Source of the DNA: Sphingobacteriales bacterium
Lineage (GTDB): Bacteria > Bacteroidota > Bacteroidia > Chitinophagales > UBA2359
NCBI GenBank assembly: GCA_016700115.1
Contig: CP064999.1
Coordinates: 3,348,001 to 3,412,000 of the forward strand
Direction: 5' to 3'
DNA length: 64,000 bases
Made by a program: the position numbers and the translations under genes. How positions within the stretch are numbered: position 1 is the stretch's first letter; each line of letters starts with the position of its first letter. Below are positions 35,529-44,855 of the stretch, in pieces. The notes under the pieces are model-generated. The model was not told the origin of the DNA and ran no database searches. It was given only the letters and a program-made list of their open reading frames with translations.

Positions 35529-37238
35529 TTATTTGTTTAACTGATTTAGCACCCATGCCGTAATTTCATTTTCCAAAAGAGTTGCCTGATTTAATATGTT
35601 ATTTGCCTTTTCAACAATTTGAAAAGCAAATTCTTTATCGGTCAGGTCTTTAGCATTTGTGCAGACATTCAGAAAGGCACCTTTAACTGCTGTATATGCG
35701 CATAAAGCACCAACAGCGGCATCAGACATAGAATTTGGATTTCCGGTTTGAGCCATTGCCTGAATGATTTCCATGCTTTGTAACGCAATTTCCATTACTT
35801 TAAACGGAGTTTCAGTGGCTTGCTTGGTTGCTTGTTCTATTGCTTTTAGTCGGGTACTTTTTTCGGTTTCAGTTTGTTTTGGTAATCTTACAGCATGTAA
35901 AATGCCGTTAAATGCCCTGGTGTCTTCATCTACCAAAAAAAGCAACTGATCTTTCAGGAGTTGTCCTTTTTCTGCCCAATTTGAAAATTCTTCCCAACGG
36001 TCATCCCAACCTCTTTTGTGAGACGACAAATTTGCAACCATTGTAGCTAATGAAACTCCTAATGCACCGATATATGCAGATACAGAACCACCGCCCGGAG
36101 CAGGAGATTCTGATGCTGTTTCTTCTGCAAAACTGAGCAGGGACATATTCACCAAAGGTGCGGAATTTTGGCCTGATTCGTTTTTTAGAACATATTCTAT
36201 GATTTTCTTTTTCGGGTCAAAAAGAGCAAGATCGTCCAATCCCAGCGATTTAACTGCTATTTTGATTAACTCGGATTCTGCAACACCGACAGAGCGTTGT
36301 TGTTTGCGAAGAAAATATTTTCCTGCCTCAATCATGGCTTTTAAAGGAACCAAACCTACAATTTCAGAACCTGTAACCCTGATGCCCCGATCTTGGGCAC
36401 TTTGGCAAACTTCCTCAAAAGCAATATGAATAGGAGTGATGCTGATATTGGTTAAATTCATGGAAATTTGAGCAATTCCATATTCTTCGATATACCATCC
36501 AATTGCTTTTACCGATTTTAAAACGCCTGGCTTTCTGATAGGTTCGCCGTTTTCATCTCTCATAATTTCTCCGGTAACAGGATGTCCTATTCTTACTACC
36601 CGACCGGCTTCACGAATATCAAAAGCAATGGCGTTCGCCCTTCTTACAGAAGTCGTATTTAAGTTGATATTATAAGCGACTAAAAAATCTCTGGCTCCGA
36701 TAGCTATCGCTCCGGTTTTGGCAATATGTTCGTTAAACTCGGATGGGCCATAATCCGGAATCCAATCTGGATGTTTTAATTTTTCTGAAAGACCTTCATA
36801 TTCACCGGCTCTGACGGTTGCCAGATTTTTTCTTTCTGGTTTTGAGGCAGCACTTTCGTATAAGTAAACTGGTATTTTCAATTCACGTCCGACACGCTCT
36901 CCAAGTTTGTTCGCATAAATTGCAGCTTCTTCTAAGGTTATTCCCGAAATAGGGATGAGTGGACAAACATCCGTAGCGCCAAAACGGGGATGTTCGCCTT
37001 TATGTTTGCTCATATCAATGAGTTCAGATGCCTTTTTTATAGCTAAAAATGCAGCTTCAATAACAGCATCCGGCTCACCGACAAAAGTAACAACGGTTCG
37101 GTTAGTTGCTTTTCCGGGATCTGTGTCCAACAATCGGATTCCTTCGACACTTTGTATTACTTCGTTGATTTGTTGAATAATTTGCAGGTTTTGCCCTTCC
37201 GAAAAATTGGGTACACATTCTAATAAAACATTGTCCAT
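35529..37238 (-). CDS. ftcD: Bifunctional glutamate formimidoyltransferase / formimidoyltetrahydrofolate cyclodeaminase
   Basis: A 569-residue fusion of two enzymes of histidine degradation. Residues 1-300 are the formiminotransferase (LLECVPNFSEGQNLQII, DPGKATNRTVVTFVG, GEHPRFGATDVCPLIPI, GARDFLVAYNINLNTT). After a linker, residues about 365-560 are the cyclodeaminase (SFAEETASESPAPGGGSVSAYIGALG and MVANLSSHKRG, both in part, and TGNPNSMSDAAVGAL). It transfers formimino from formiminoglutamate to tetrahydrofolate and deaminates it. The fused form occurs in animals and Bacteroidota. No other hut genes are visible nearby. A near-consensus -7 box (TATTTTCG on the minus strand, about 37274-37281) lies upstream of the ATG at 37238. 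Confidence 0.94.
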   Translation of the reverse strand: MDNVLLECVPNFSEGQNLQIIQQINEVIQSVEGIRLLDTDPGKATNRTVVTFVGEPDAVIEAAFLAIKKASELIDMSKHKGEHPRFGATDVCPLIPISGITLEEAAIYANKLGERVGRELKIPVYLYESAASKPERKNLATVRAGEYEGLSEKLKHPDWIPDYGPSEFNEHIAKTGAIAIGARDFLVAYNINLNTTSVRRANAIAFDIREAGRVVRIGHPVTGEIMRDENGEPIRKPGVLKSVKAIGWYIEEYGIAQISMNLTNISITPIHIAFEEVCQSAQDRGIRVTGSEIVGLVPLKAMIEAGKYFLRKQQRSVGVAESELIKIAVKSLGLDDLALFDPKKKIIEYVLKNESGQNSAPLVNMSLLSFAEETASESPAPGGGSVSAYIGALGVSLATMVANLSSHKRGWDDRWEEFSNWAEKGQLLKDQLLFLVDEDTRAFNGILHAVRLPKQTETEKSTRLKAIEQATKQATETPFKVMEIALQSMEIIQAMAQTGNPNSMSDAAVGALCAYTAVKGAFLNVCTNAKDLTDKEFAFQIVEKANNILNQATLLENEITAWVLNQLNK

Positions 37239-37654
37239 ATAAACTGACTTAAACTAAGATTAGGTTTTCAGGTGCGAAAATAATACTATTTTGTTGCTAT
37301 GTTTTTATACAACCCTAAAAAGTAGATTTTGGATTTTTTCTTTCCTGCAAATCCAAAATAAAAAAAACCACCTGAGTTGATTTTTTACTAAATCACAATC
37401 AAGTGGCTGAATGGGGAATAATCACACAGGAAAATACAATATCACCTTAGTATTTCCATCTACAGACTATTATTCCCTTTTGAAAAAAAAAATCAACCGT
37501 TTTTAAGAGATTTTTTCACATATTTTTTAGTTTAAACTGTAAGTATGCTTTTGAAGCCTTTAAAACATAACTTTATGATAAAAATATTTATATTTGCATC
37601 CATTGAAAATTTGAACAAAAGAAATCGCAAATTCTGCTAATACCTTTTTGCAAC
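37239..37654. other. Divergent intergenic region between ftcD and the TPR-CHAT gene
   Basis: About 415 AT-rich bases with a possible promoter at each end and no coding signal. An imperfect inverted repeat built on CCAC / GTGG lies around 37367-37405. Nothing else is recognisable. Confidence 0.4.
37589..37596 (+). promoter_or_regulatory. Bacteroidota -7 box for the TPR-CHAT gene
   Basis: TATATTTG matches TAnnTTTG exactly, 58 bases before the ATG at 37655. No TTG at -33 within the usual spacing. Confidence 0.45.
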
Positions 37655-40600
37655 ATGATTAATTTGCACGATGCGAAGAAAAATTTATCAGAAGCAATTC
37701 AATTAATAGTTGAGGCAAAATATGATTCGGCAATCGAGCAGTTAAAGAAGGTTTTACCGGTTTTTAAAAAATATAAAGCTTGGGAAGAACTTGTTCAGTG
37801 CCGGTATAAGATTGCCGATGCCTTATGGAAGAAAGGTAAATCCGGAGAAGCACTACAAGCAATTTCTAAAACATTAGCGTTCTCGGTAAAGAAACTGGGA
37901 AAAAGACACCCACATACTGCCGGTTGTATGAATATTAAAGGGATATCCTATTTTGTAATGGGCGATATGAAGACAGCACTTCATTGGCTGGTTAAATCCT
38001 TAAAAATCAGAAAAAGTTTATACGGCTTAAAACATCCCGAAACTGCATCAAACTATGCCAATATCGGCAATTGCCTGCTCAACTTGGGAAAGAATGAAAA
38101 AGCTGAAAAATTTGTCAGATATGCCTTGTCTGTTTCGCTAAAAACAATTGGGAAGAACCATCTCGATACAGCAAAACTGTATAACAATTTAGGGGTTATT
38201 TTAAAAGCGAATGCCAAATACAATCAAGCTATATCCTGTTACAATCATGCTTTGAAAATACGGCTTCGATTAAGCGGTGAAAACCATCCGGATACAGCAA
38301 GTTCTTATCTCAGCATCGGTTTGTGCTACCGGTTGAAAGGAGATTTTAAAACTTCACTTGAATATGTGCATTTAGCTTTGAAAATCAGGTTGGAAACTTT
38401 AGGCGAGTATCATCCTGAAACAGCCCAAACCTATACGACTCTTGGGGATAATTATCTGTTGAACACAGATTATGATCAGGCAATTCTATATTTTAGAAAA
38501 GGACTGCATATAAATTTAAGGCAGCCGAATGGAGAACAGCATATTGCTACTGCCAAAAATTATAATAGTTTAGGAACAGCCTATTTAGATAAAGCCAATA
38601 TAAAAATGGCTTATCAGTCTTTTTTGGCAGGATACAAAATTTCGGTAGCTGCTTTAGGAATAGTCAATTCGATTACTGCAAATAGTTTGACCAATATCGG
38701 AAATGTATTTGTCAAAACGGGACAGTTTCAAAAAGCCATGACTATTTACCGGAAAGTATTGTATCTGCGACTACAACTTAACGGAAAGAACCACCCGTTT
38801 ACTGCTGCTGCATATATAAATATTGGCAATTGTTATCGTTTGCAAAAGAACTACCGACAGGCGATAAGGTTTCAAAAAATTGGCATTAAAATCTACATAG
38901 CCCAAAAAGATTTTAACCGGATTGATACGGCATTGGCATTTACCAACTTGGGGGAGTGTTACGCTTTGGTAAATGAGGCAAATCGAGCTATGACCCTGTA
39001 TAATCGGGCGTTAAGGATATTATTATACGAACGTCAGCCTTTAAATCCATATCTACTCCCCAATCAGATAGTTAAAAACAGGGAAAACAATGAAACTTTG
39101 CATGCCCTGAGATTTAAGGCAAATTTGTTATTGTCCCGGTTCCAACAAAACCATGAGAACAGGGCAGCCTTGTGTGCTACAATTGCTTTTTATTTGCAGT
39201 GCGATCAATTGATAGATCATCTCCGAAAAAGTTATTTGTCGGAAGGGAGTAAAATCAGATTGGCAAAAGAAGCCAAAAGCATTTACCGTCAGGCCATTTT
39301 TGCTCTTTGGACGGCTATTAAATTTAAAATTCAGATTTCTGAATTTAATGAAGCGTTTGGTTACAAATTAGACGGAAATTGTATTGAATTGGCTCATTAC
39401 TTTATCGAAAAATCGAAAGGTGTTCTGCTTTTGCTGCGTTTTAAAGATATGGAAGCCAAATTACAAGAAAAAATTCCGGAAAGACTATTAAGTTACGAAT
39501 ATAAACATGTAGTTGAATTGAATTATTTAGAACGTTTGATTGATGATGAAACAAAAAAGCCACAATCAATCCGGAATCAAAAACAACTTACCATTTGGCA
39601 AAATGAGCAGTTTAATTTCAAATTAAAATATGACCGGTTTATTCATCGAATAGAAAGACGGTACCCTGAATACGCCAAACAGAAGTATAAATTAGAGGTG
39701 CCGAATCTTATAGACATACAATTTTTATTGCCTGAAAATCAAGCAGCGTTTTCCTATTTTATTGGGCTGCACTTTTTTTATGTTCTTATTCTTACTGAAG
39801 ATTCCACTCACTTTATCAGATTAAAAAAATCTAAAGATTGGAAATTAAAAATTGAAAACTTCATTTGTGCCATTCAGGACGATTTCGACCCGGATCCTTA
39901 TATAGCATACGCAACTTCTTTATTTACTGAATTATTTGAAAAACCTTTGGCAACATTAGATGGGGAAAAAATTTCCTCAATTCTTATTTTACCCGACGAG
40001 GCATTGACTAATTTGCCATTTGAAGCGCTTTTGACAAAGGAATTGCCGGCAGATTATTCTTTTTCAAAGTTGCCCTATCTTTTACATCAATATTATTTCA
40101 GCTATCATTTATCTGCAACTTTATGGGTTCGTTCTATGGAAAGAACAATAGGCATTGTAAACGTTGATACTCCAGTATCTAATGTATCTGTGGATACCGG
40201 TTTTATAGGTTTTGCTCCGGTTTATGCCAATAAAAATGAAAATACTATTATTGCAGATTCTGATTCAGATATTATTTTCCCGGTCAGATTTGGAGGTAAA
40301 GATTTTCCTGAACTGCCTAATTCTGATAAAGAGATTATGGGAGTTGACCTTCTTTTCAAGCAATACAATCTGAAAACAAAACTTTTTTTAGGAAAACAAG
40401 CAACACGCCTCAATTTTATTCATCATGTTTTTGAAGGTGAATTTGTGTTGGTATCGGCACATGGTCATTTTAACCCCCAAAGACCCGAACTAAGCGGAAT
40501 TGTTTTTTCATCAGAAAGCCACCAAAACAATGAATCTTCCATGCTTTACCTGTCCGATATTTACTCGCTCAATTTGAACACATTTCTGATGGTTTTAAGT

Positions 40601-40930
40601 TGTTGTGAAACCGGACTTGGAAAACATGCAAAAGGAGAGGGGGTGATGGGAATAAACAGAGCTTTTCTATACGCAGGCGTACAAAATTTAGTTTATACAA
40701 TTTTCAAAGTATTGGATATTTCAACACCGGAGTTTACAATTCCTTTATTCAAAAAGATATTGTCGAATGAAAAAACCTGTTTTTCATTACAATTTTTAGT
40801 AAACCAGACTAAACGGGAAATGGCGCTTAGTCGGTATGCTGCTCCTAAACATTGGGCAGGATTTATTTTTATTGGGACAGGTATGGTATATGAAGAAAGA
40901 ATTTCAAACAATGAAGAGTATTGGGATTAA
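37655..40930 (+). CDS. TPR-CHAT protein (caspase-like peptidase with tetratricopeptide repeats)
   Basis: A 1091-residue cytoplasmic protein. Residues about 1-470 hold some ten tetratricopeptide repeats with the kinesin-light-chain-like pattern (GKNHPDTA, YNNLGVIL, YAxALxIR). After a helical middle region, residues about 700-1085 are a CHAT domain, the caspase-like peptidase first described with HetF. The predicted catalytic pair is visible: His in LVSAHGHFN (about 935) and Cys in LSCCETGLG (about 982), plus the DEALTNLPFEALL motif and GEGVMGINRAFLYAGV. TPR-CHAT proteins are activated by partner binding; the best-known is in type III-E CRISPR effectors. Here no cas or toxin gene is adjacent, so the partner and substrate are unknown. 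Confidence 0.92.
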   Translation: MINLHDAKKNLSEAIQLIVEAKYDSAIEQLKKVLPVFKKYKAWEELVQCRYKIADALWKKGKSGEALQAISKTLAFSVKKLGKRHPHTAGCMNIKGISYFVMGDMKTALHWLVKSLKIRKSLYGLKHPETASNYANIGNCLLNLGKNEKAEKFVRYALSVSLKTIGKNHLDTAKLYNNLGVILKANAKYNQAISCYNHALKIRLRLSGENHPDTASSYLSIGLCYRLKGDFKTSLEYVHLALKIRLETLGEYHPETAQTYTTLGDNYLLNTDYDQAILYFRKGLHINLRQPNGEQHIATAKNYNSLGTAYLDKANIKMAYQSFLAGYKISVAALGIVNSITANSLTNIGNVFVKTGQFQKAMTIYRKVLYLRLQLNGKNHPFTAAAYINIGNCYRLQKNYRQAIRFQKIGIKIYIAQKDFNRIDTALAFTNLGECYALVNEANRAMTLYNRALRILLYERQPLNPYLLPNQIVKNRENNETLHALRFKANLLLSRFQQNHENRAALCATIAFYLQCDQLIDHLRKSYLSEGSKIRLAKEAKSIYRQAIFALWTAIKFKIQISEFNEAFGYKLDGNCIELAHYFIEKSKGVLLLLRFKDMEAKLQEKIPERLLSYEYKHVVELNYLERLIDDETKKPQSIRNQKQLTIWQNEQFNFKLKYDRFIHRIERRYPEYAKQKYKLEVPNLIDIQFLLPENQAAFSYFIGLHFFYVLILTEDSTHFIRLKKSKDWKLKIENFICAIQDDFDPDPYIAYATSLFTELFEKPLATLDGEKISSILILPDEALTNLPFEALLTKELPADYSFSKLPYLLHQYYFSYHLSATLWVRSMERTIGIVNVDTPVSNVSVDTGFIGFAPVYANKNENTIIADSDSDIIFPVRFGGKDFPELPNSDKEIMGVDLLFKQYNLKTKLFLGKQATRLNFIHHVFEGEFVLVSAHGHFNPQRPELSGIVFSSESHQNNESSMLYLSDIYSLNLNTFLMVLSCCETGLGKHAKGEGVMGINRAFLYAGVQNLVYTIFKVLDISTPEFTIPLFKKILSNEKTCFSLQFLVNQTKREMALSRYAAPKHWAGFIFIGTGMVYEERISNNEEYWD

Positions 40931-40975
40931 TAACTCCTTATTACTGCCCTATAAAAAACAACAATAAGAAATAAA

Positions 40976-41356
40976 TTACCGGTGCTGATCTATTAAAATC
41001 AGGTTGCCATCCGGATCTGTTAGTGTGATACTGCCCGGTCCGCTTGTCTCGACATCAACTTCACTCATAAGGGGAATTTCATTTTCTTTTAGATGTTGTT
41101 GTATCTGACGAACATCGTCAAACTCCGCTAAATTTTCTGCATTTTCATCCCAACCGGGATTAAAAGTCAGTATATTATTGGTAAACATCCCATGAAATAA
41201 CCCAATAATGGAATTGCCGTTTTTCATAATCAACCAGTTTTGATTGATGTCCCCTCCAAATACTTTGAATCCGAGATGCTCATAAAATTCTTTGGAAGCA
41301 TGAATATTTTTCACACTTAAACTGACAGAGAATGCTCCTAATTTTAAGTTTTTCAT
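40976..41356 (-). CDS. VOC family (glyoxalase/bleomycin resistance-like) protein
   Basis: A 126-residue protein with one VOC fold. Two beta-alpha-beta-beta-beta modules are visible: LGAFSVSLSVKNIHASKEFYEHLGFKVFGG in the first (given in part) and DVRQIQQHLKENEIPL with SITLTDPDGNLILIDQH in the second. Members bind a metal and act as glyoxalases, dioxygenases or antibiotic-binding proteins; the ligand residues here cannot fix a function. No signal peptide. It is convergent with the TPR-CHAT gene after about 45 bases. Confidence 0.88.
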   Translation of the reverse strand: MKNLKLGAFSVSLSVKNIHASKEFYEHLGFKVFGGDINQNWLIMKNGNSIIGLFHGMFTNNILTFNPGWDENAENLAEFDDVRQIQQHLKENEIPLMSEVDVETSGPGSITLTDPDGNLILIDQHR

Positions 41357-41494
41357 ATTTCAAATGATTTTTAATTAAAAACGTTGATTTTTAGTTTTTA
41401 CAGGCTTGTTTGGTCAATAATACAGCATCCGGTTAAGTCCTTAAAATTACAGAATTCAAAGGCAAAGTCATTAAAAAAACAGGCAGTGAAAAAG

Positions 41495-41517
41495 CCCACC
41501 CTACAATAATGGGTAGG
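41495..41517 (-). terminator. Probable terminator of the small exported protein gene
   Basis: On the minus strand CCTACCC pairs with GGGTGGG (7 pairs, one wobble), followed by CTTTTT. It lies about 70 bases after the stop of the gene at 41586-42116. Confidence 0.6.
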
Positions 41518-41585
41518 AAAAAGTTAAGTTTTTTCAAGTTAACAGTTTAGTTGTTTTGTGCTTGTTTTTTTAAATAAGTTTAGAG

Positions 41586-42116
41586 CTATTCGCAACTGTT
41601 CAAAGCATCTAATGCAAGTTTCATATAGTATAAAGCGTCATTTAGATTGCTTATTCCTTCTTCGGCATAACTTTTAGCTTTGTAAAGCTGATTCATTATA
41701 TTTTCTTGATTATCACCATATTCTGCATTGATTAAAACGGCTGAAGCATCTTCTAACTTTTCGATAGCCGTATATAGTTTTTCTTTTGCCGTATCACCTT
41801 TGTATTTGGCATCATAACATTTTATCTCGTCAGAAACATCTGCTGCTTTTGTAGTATTTACCTCAGCATAATCTGCTTCTGTGACGGCGTATCCCGATTC
41901 GGTTCTTGCCTGACGGGCATAATACTGGATATCCGGAATCGCAGTTTGTTGTAAACTTCTATCAATATTGTAAATTATTGAATTTGCATATCCGTTTGCT
42001 TTATTGACATAGTTGACTGCACTGTTTAATTCATAATACACAACGCTTTTTTGTCCCATAACTAACTGTGGTAAAATAAAAAATAGAATGAATGTGGATA
42101 TATAAATTCCTTTCAT
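41586..42116 (-). CDS. Small exported helical protein, unknown function
   Basis: A 176-residue protein with a clear signal peptide (GIYISTFILFFILPQLVMGQ). The mature part is predicted almost entirely helical, rich in Ala, Tyr, Asn and Glu, with heptad-like spacing (ELNSAVNYVNKANGYANSI; AIEKLEDASAVLINAEYG; AKSYAEEGISNLNDALYYM), suggesting a bundle of three or four helices. Two Cys residues (in IKCYDAK and the last but one residue) could pair. I do not recognise a family. It is followed by a terminator and stands alone between long AT-rich gaps, so it has its own transcription unit. Confidence 0.7.
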   Translation of the reverse strand: MKGIYISTFILFFILPQLVMGQKSVVYYELNSAVNYVNKANGYANSIIYNIDRSLQQTAIPDIQYYARQARTESGYAVTEADYAEVNTTKAADVSDEIKCYDAKYKGDTAKEKLYTAIEKLEDASAVLINAEYGDNQENIMNQLYKAKSYAEEGISNLNDALYYMKLALDALNSCE

Positions 42117-42652
42117 TGCTTTTTAATTATTTGATGATAATATGCTGTACTAAATTTTCAAAACAATTAAAAGAAAAAAAACAATTTATCATTTACGAAA
42201 AACATTTTACTAAAAAATCAACTTGTTTTTGATATTTCAATTCTTTTAAAAAAAGGAATTGAACTTAAAAGAAACCCAATATACAATCTTTCGAAATGGT
42301 GATTAGTACTTTCCGGCTATTTTGGTGAAAGATAAACACAAATACAATATTCAACTATAAAAATGAAATATATTGCTGACTCTTTTCTTGTAAATCCTCA
42401 ACATGGGCTGTTTGTGTAAACAGTGAGTCATTATCAAAATTGGAAAACTCTTTGATAGGTAAAAAAACGAATATCAATTGAAATTCTTTTATAACTCAAT
42501 CATCTTTTGATATTCAAAAACATTTTCCGGCTTTTTAATCCTTATTTAAAACTTGTCGCGATTGAATAAAAAACTAAGCAACAAAATTCCGGGCTACATA
42601 AAATTTGATATCATAAACTGAGATACTATTGCATTTAAAAGTTAGTTGCCTG
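42117..42652. other. AT-rich intergenic region
   Basis: About 535 bases with no coding signal. It includes an 8-base inverted repeat TTCAATTC (42236-42243) / GAATTGAA (42256-42263). I see no RNA gene or clear promoter. Confidence 0.5.
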
Positions 42653-43279
42653 TTACCTTACCATAAACAAAAAAGGGTCAGACCATTCGCTTTGCCCTTT
42701 ACTGCTGATGGTTCGGGTTTGAAACCAATATTTTGTACCCGGAGTTAATCCACTGACTAAATAAGTGGTTTTTGTTTGAGGAGAAAGTTCTGTCCATTTT
42801 GCATCCGGTCCAAAATTATCTTCGGTATATCGCAACTGATACATAATGGCATGTTTAATTTTTTTGGATCTAACTATGGTTTCTCCACTATGTTTTCCGT
42901 CTTTTACGATTAATATGATTGTTTTTTCTGAAGGTGGTGCTACTACATGAGCCGTACTATATACTTCAAAACCCGAACCCAACATAACAGATTTGATGTT
43001 TTGGCCATTTAAATCAACATAAATAGCCACTCTTTTCAAGGCTTCGATAAGCACTGTTCTTTTTTCTTTACGAACTGCTATTAATAACTTACCACCAAAT
43101 GCAGCATTAATAATAGCTATTTTAAACTCATCTCGTAATAATATTAATTCCGCTACGGATGGGTCGGGTGCGGGGAAATCAGGATTGCTTGACAAATTGT
43201 TTATCACATTATTGGCAAGTAGATATACTTTATCATCAGAATAGTCTTTGTAATCTTTTCTTGTTTTGAATCTTTCCAT
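42653..43279 (-). CDS. Fibronectin type III domain protein
   Basis: A 208-residue protein without a signal peptide. The first 115 residues are helical (VYLLANNVINNLSSNP, AELILLRDEFKIAIINA, IEALKRVAIYVDLNGQ), similar to a short helical domain seen before Fn3 domains in many Bacteroidota. The last 85 residues are one fibronectin type III domain ending in LVSGLTPGTKYWFQTRTISSKGQSEWSDP (motif cited in part), with the conserved Trp, Leu and Tyr. A role in binding is likely but the partner is unknown. The gene diverges from the second 21-bp repeat array, which begins about 235 bases upstream of its start. Confidence 0.75.
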   Translation of the reverse strand: MERFKTRKDYKDYSDDKVYLLANNVINNLSSNPDFPAPDPSVAELILLRDEFKIAIINAAFGGKLLIAVRKEKRTVLIEALKRVAIYVDLNGQNIKSVMLGSGFEVYSTAHVVAPPSEKTIILIVKDGKHSGETIVRSKKIKHAIMYQLRYTEDNFGPDAKWTELSPQTKTTYLVSGLTPGTKYWFQTRTISSKGQSEWSDPFLFMVR

Positions 43280-43514
43280 GATTTGCGGTATTTTTAAAAA
43301 GTAGGAAATAGAAGTTTAGCTTTTGATTGTTGAAGTTTGCGAAAAAATATTCGCATAGTTTTGAGGAAAAATGGTAGATGTATAAAAAAACACGTTTTTA
43401 TTTTTTTTAAATCGGGGGTTTATAAACTAATACTTCTTTAAGTAATAAACAGTACTGTAAGTAAATCTTTCAATGTCTTAAAACAAAACGAATTTGCTTT
43501 TAAAAAAGTATATT

Positions 43515-43954
43515 CCGCTTGCGGAATGAATTGTTCTGCTTACGGAATGGATTGTTCCGCTTGCGGATTGGATTGTTCTGCTTGCGGAATGAATTGATCC
43601 GCTTACGGAATGAATTGTTCTGCTTGCGGAATGGATTATTCCGCTTATGGAATGGATTGTTCCGCTTATGGAATGGATTGTTCCGCTTACGGAATGGTTT
43701 GATCCGCTTGCGGAATGGTTTGTTCTGCTTGCGGAATGGTTTGTTCTGCTTGCGGAATGGATTGTTCTGCTTGCGGAATGGATTGTTCTGCTTGCGGAAT
43801 GGATTGTTCTGCTTGCGGAATGGATTATTCTGCTTGCGGAATGGATTGTTCCGCTTACGGAATGGATTGTTCCGCTTACGGAATGGATTGTTCTGCTTAC
43901 GGAATGAATTGATCCGCTTGCGGAATGGATTGTTCCACTTGTGGATGTCTTGTT
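43515..43954. repeat. Tandem array of a 21-bp repeat with palindromic core (minisatellite 2)
   Basis: Twenty full copies of CCGCTTGCGGAATGGATTGTT (43515-43934) and a degenerate twenty-first. With the preceding TT each unit contains TTCCGC-TT-GCGGAA, a perfect 6-base stem; many copies change CCGC to CTGC, GCGG to ACGG or ATGG. The sequence is unrelated to the array at 11960-12533 but has the same 21-base period. All three plus-strand frames are open over most of its length, a consequence of the period; I do not regard the 168-codon frame as a gene. It lies between the divergent genes at 42653-43279 and 44280-44801. Confidence 0.95.
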
Positions 43955-44241
43955 ATTTTTTTAGCCTCAAAGCAAAATCAGACAAATTTTTTTTAATTTT
44001 AATTGTAAGTCTGATTAAGACCTAATCTTTACTCAAAATCTAAGATGTTTGGTAAAAATGTTGGTCTGATTATTTTTTAAAATTAAATAAATACGGTAAG
44101 TGCCAGAGAGTGAAAAAAAATCCCTAAGCCATAAAAATGTTTCTTTGCAGACTTATTGGAACATTTGTCATTTTATGCGCTTTTTTAAGTGAAAAATAGT
44201 AGTATTTTTCAGAAAAGTTTCACTATTTTTCTGTTTTTCCA
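43955..44241. other. Intergenic leader region before the giant-adhesin operon
   Basis: About 290 AT-rich bases between the 21-bp array and the promoter of the small exported protein. No coding signal or RNA gene seen. Confidence 0.4.
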
Positions 44242-44249
44242 TACTTTTG
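44242..44249 (+). promoter_or_regulatory. Bacteroidota -7 box of the giant-adhesin operon
   Basis: TACTTTTG fits TAnnTTTG exactly and lies 30 bases before the ATG at 44280. The -33 position has GTTTC rather than TTTG. Confidence 0.5.
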
Positions 44250-44279
44250 TAGAGTTGCTCAAAAAATAAAAAAGCAAAT

Positions 44280-44801
44280 ATGTATTATTTGTACTTTCCC
44301 TTACTAATTTCAATTTCACTCTTGTTGGTTTTTCCAGATTATGTTTACAGTCAAAATAAAAGTCGCACCATTGTTTACGACTCACCGCCTCCGGCTTTTA
44401 TGCATGATGAAGCCCAACTTAATGAGTTGATTGATGGTTTAAAGTGCTCGCTCTCATCAGACAGTTCACCGGAAAAATTAGGGCAATATTTTTTTGACGC
44501 ACCATTAGCAAAACAATATATAGCTTATCTGGAGGGGGAGGGTTATCCTCAAATTAACCAAAATTTTGCTCCTGTATTTGTTCAATGGTCATCTGTTGTA
44601 AAACAAACCTTGTCGGGTCTTGCCGGAAAGGTAAATGACATTGAAATAGTTGCTACAAAACAAAGATACGGTACAGATTCCAGCATGAAAATAGTTGCAC
44701 CCACGCTTAATTTCTTATTAAAGGATGGCTCTTTTGAGCAGTTTAAACTTATGTTGATAGATGTAAACGGTTATTATCGGATTTTGAACTTTGAGGACTA
44801 A
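44280..44801 (+). CDS. Small exported protein encoded just before the giant adhesin
   Basis: A 173-residue protein with a signal peptide (LYFPLLISISLLLVFPDYVYSQ). No family was recognised. The mature part has an N-terminal segment SPPPAFMHDEAQLNELIDGLKCSL, a central aromatic region (YIAYLEGEGYPQINQNFAPVFVQW) and C-terminal strands ending in NGYYRILNFED. One Cys only. It ends 54 bases before the start of the giant SprB-repeat gene and no terminator lies between, so the two are probably co-transcribed. It could be an export or assembly partner of that adhesin, which is an inference from position. Confidence 0.75.
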   Translation: MYYLYFPLLISISLLLVFPDYVYSQNKSRTIVYDSPPPAFMHDEAQLNELIDGLKCSLSSDSSPEKLGQYFFDAPLAKQYIAYLEGEGYPQINQNFAPVFVQWSSVVKQTLSGLAGKVNDIEIVATKQRYGTDSSMKIVAPTLNFLLKDGSFEQFKLMLIDVNGYYRILNFED

Positions 44802-44855
44802 CAACAATCCTTTAAAGTTTTTTCACCTTCATGTAATGTTTGTAAATTGCCAATT

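Noticed and set aside
35263..35544. 93-codon plus-strand open frame
   Set aside because: It contains a strong terminator in its first third, overlaps the 3' end of ftcD and has no recognisable product.
43519..44025. 168-codon open frame over the second 21-bp array
   Set aside because: All three plus frames are open because the period is a multiple of three. The codons have no protein-like composition and the frame extends into AT-rich intergenic sequence.
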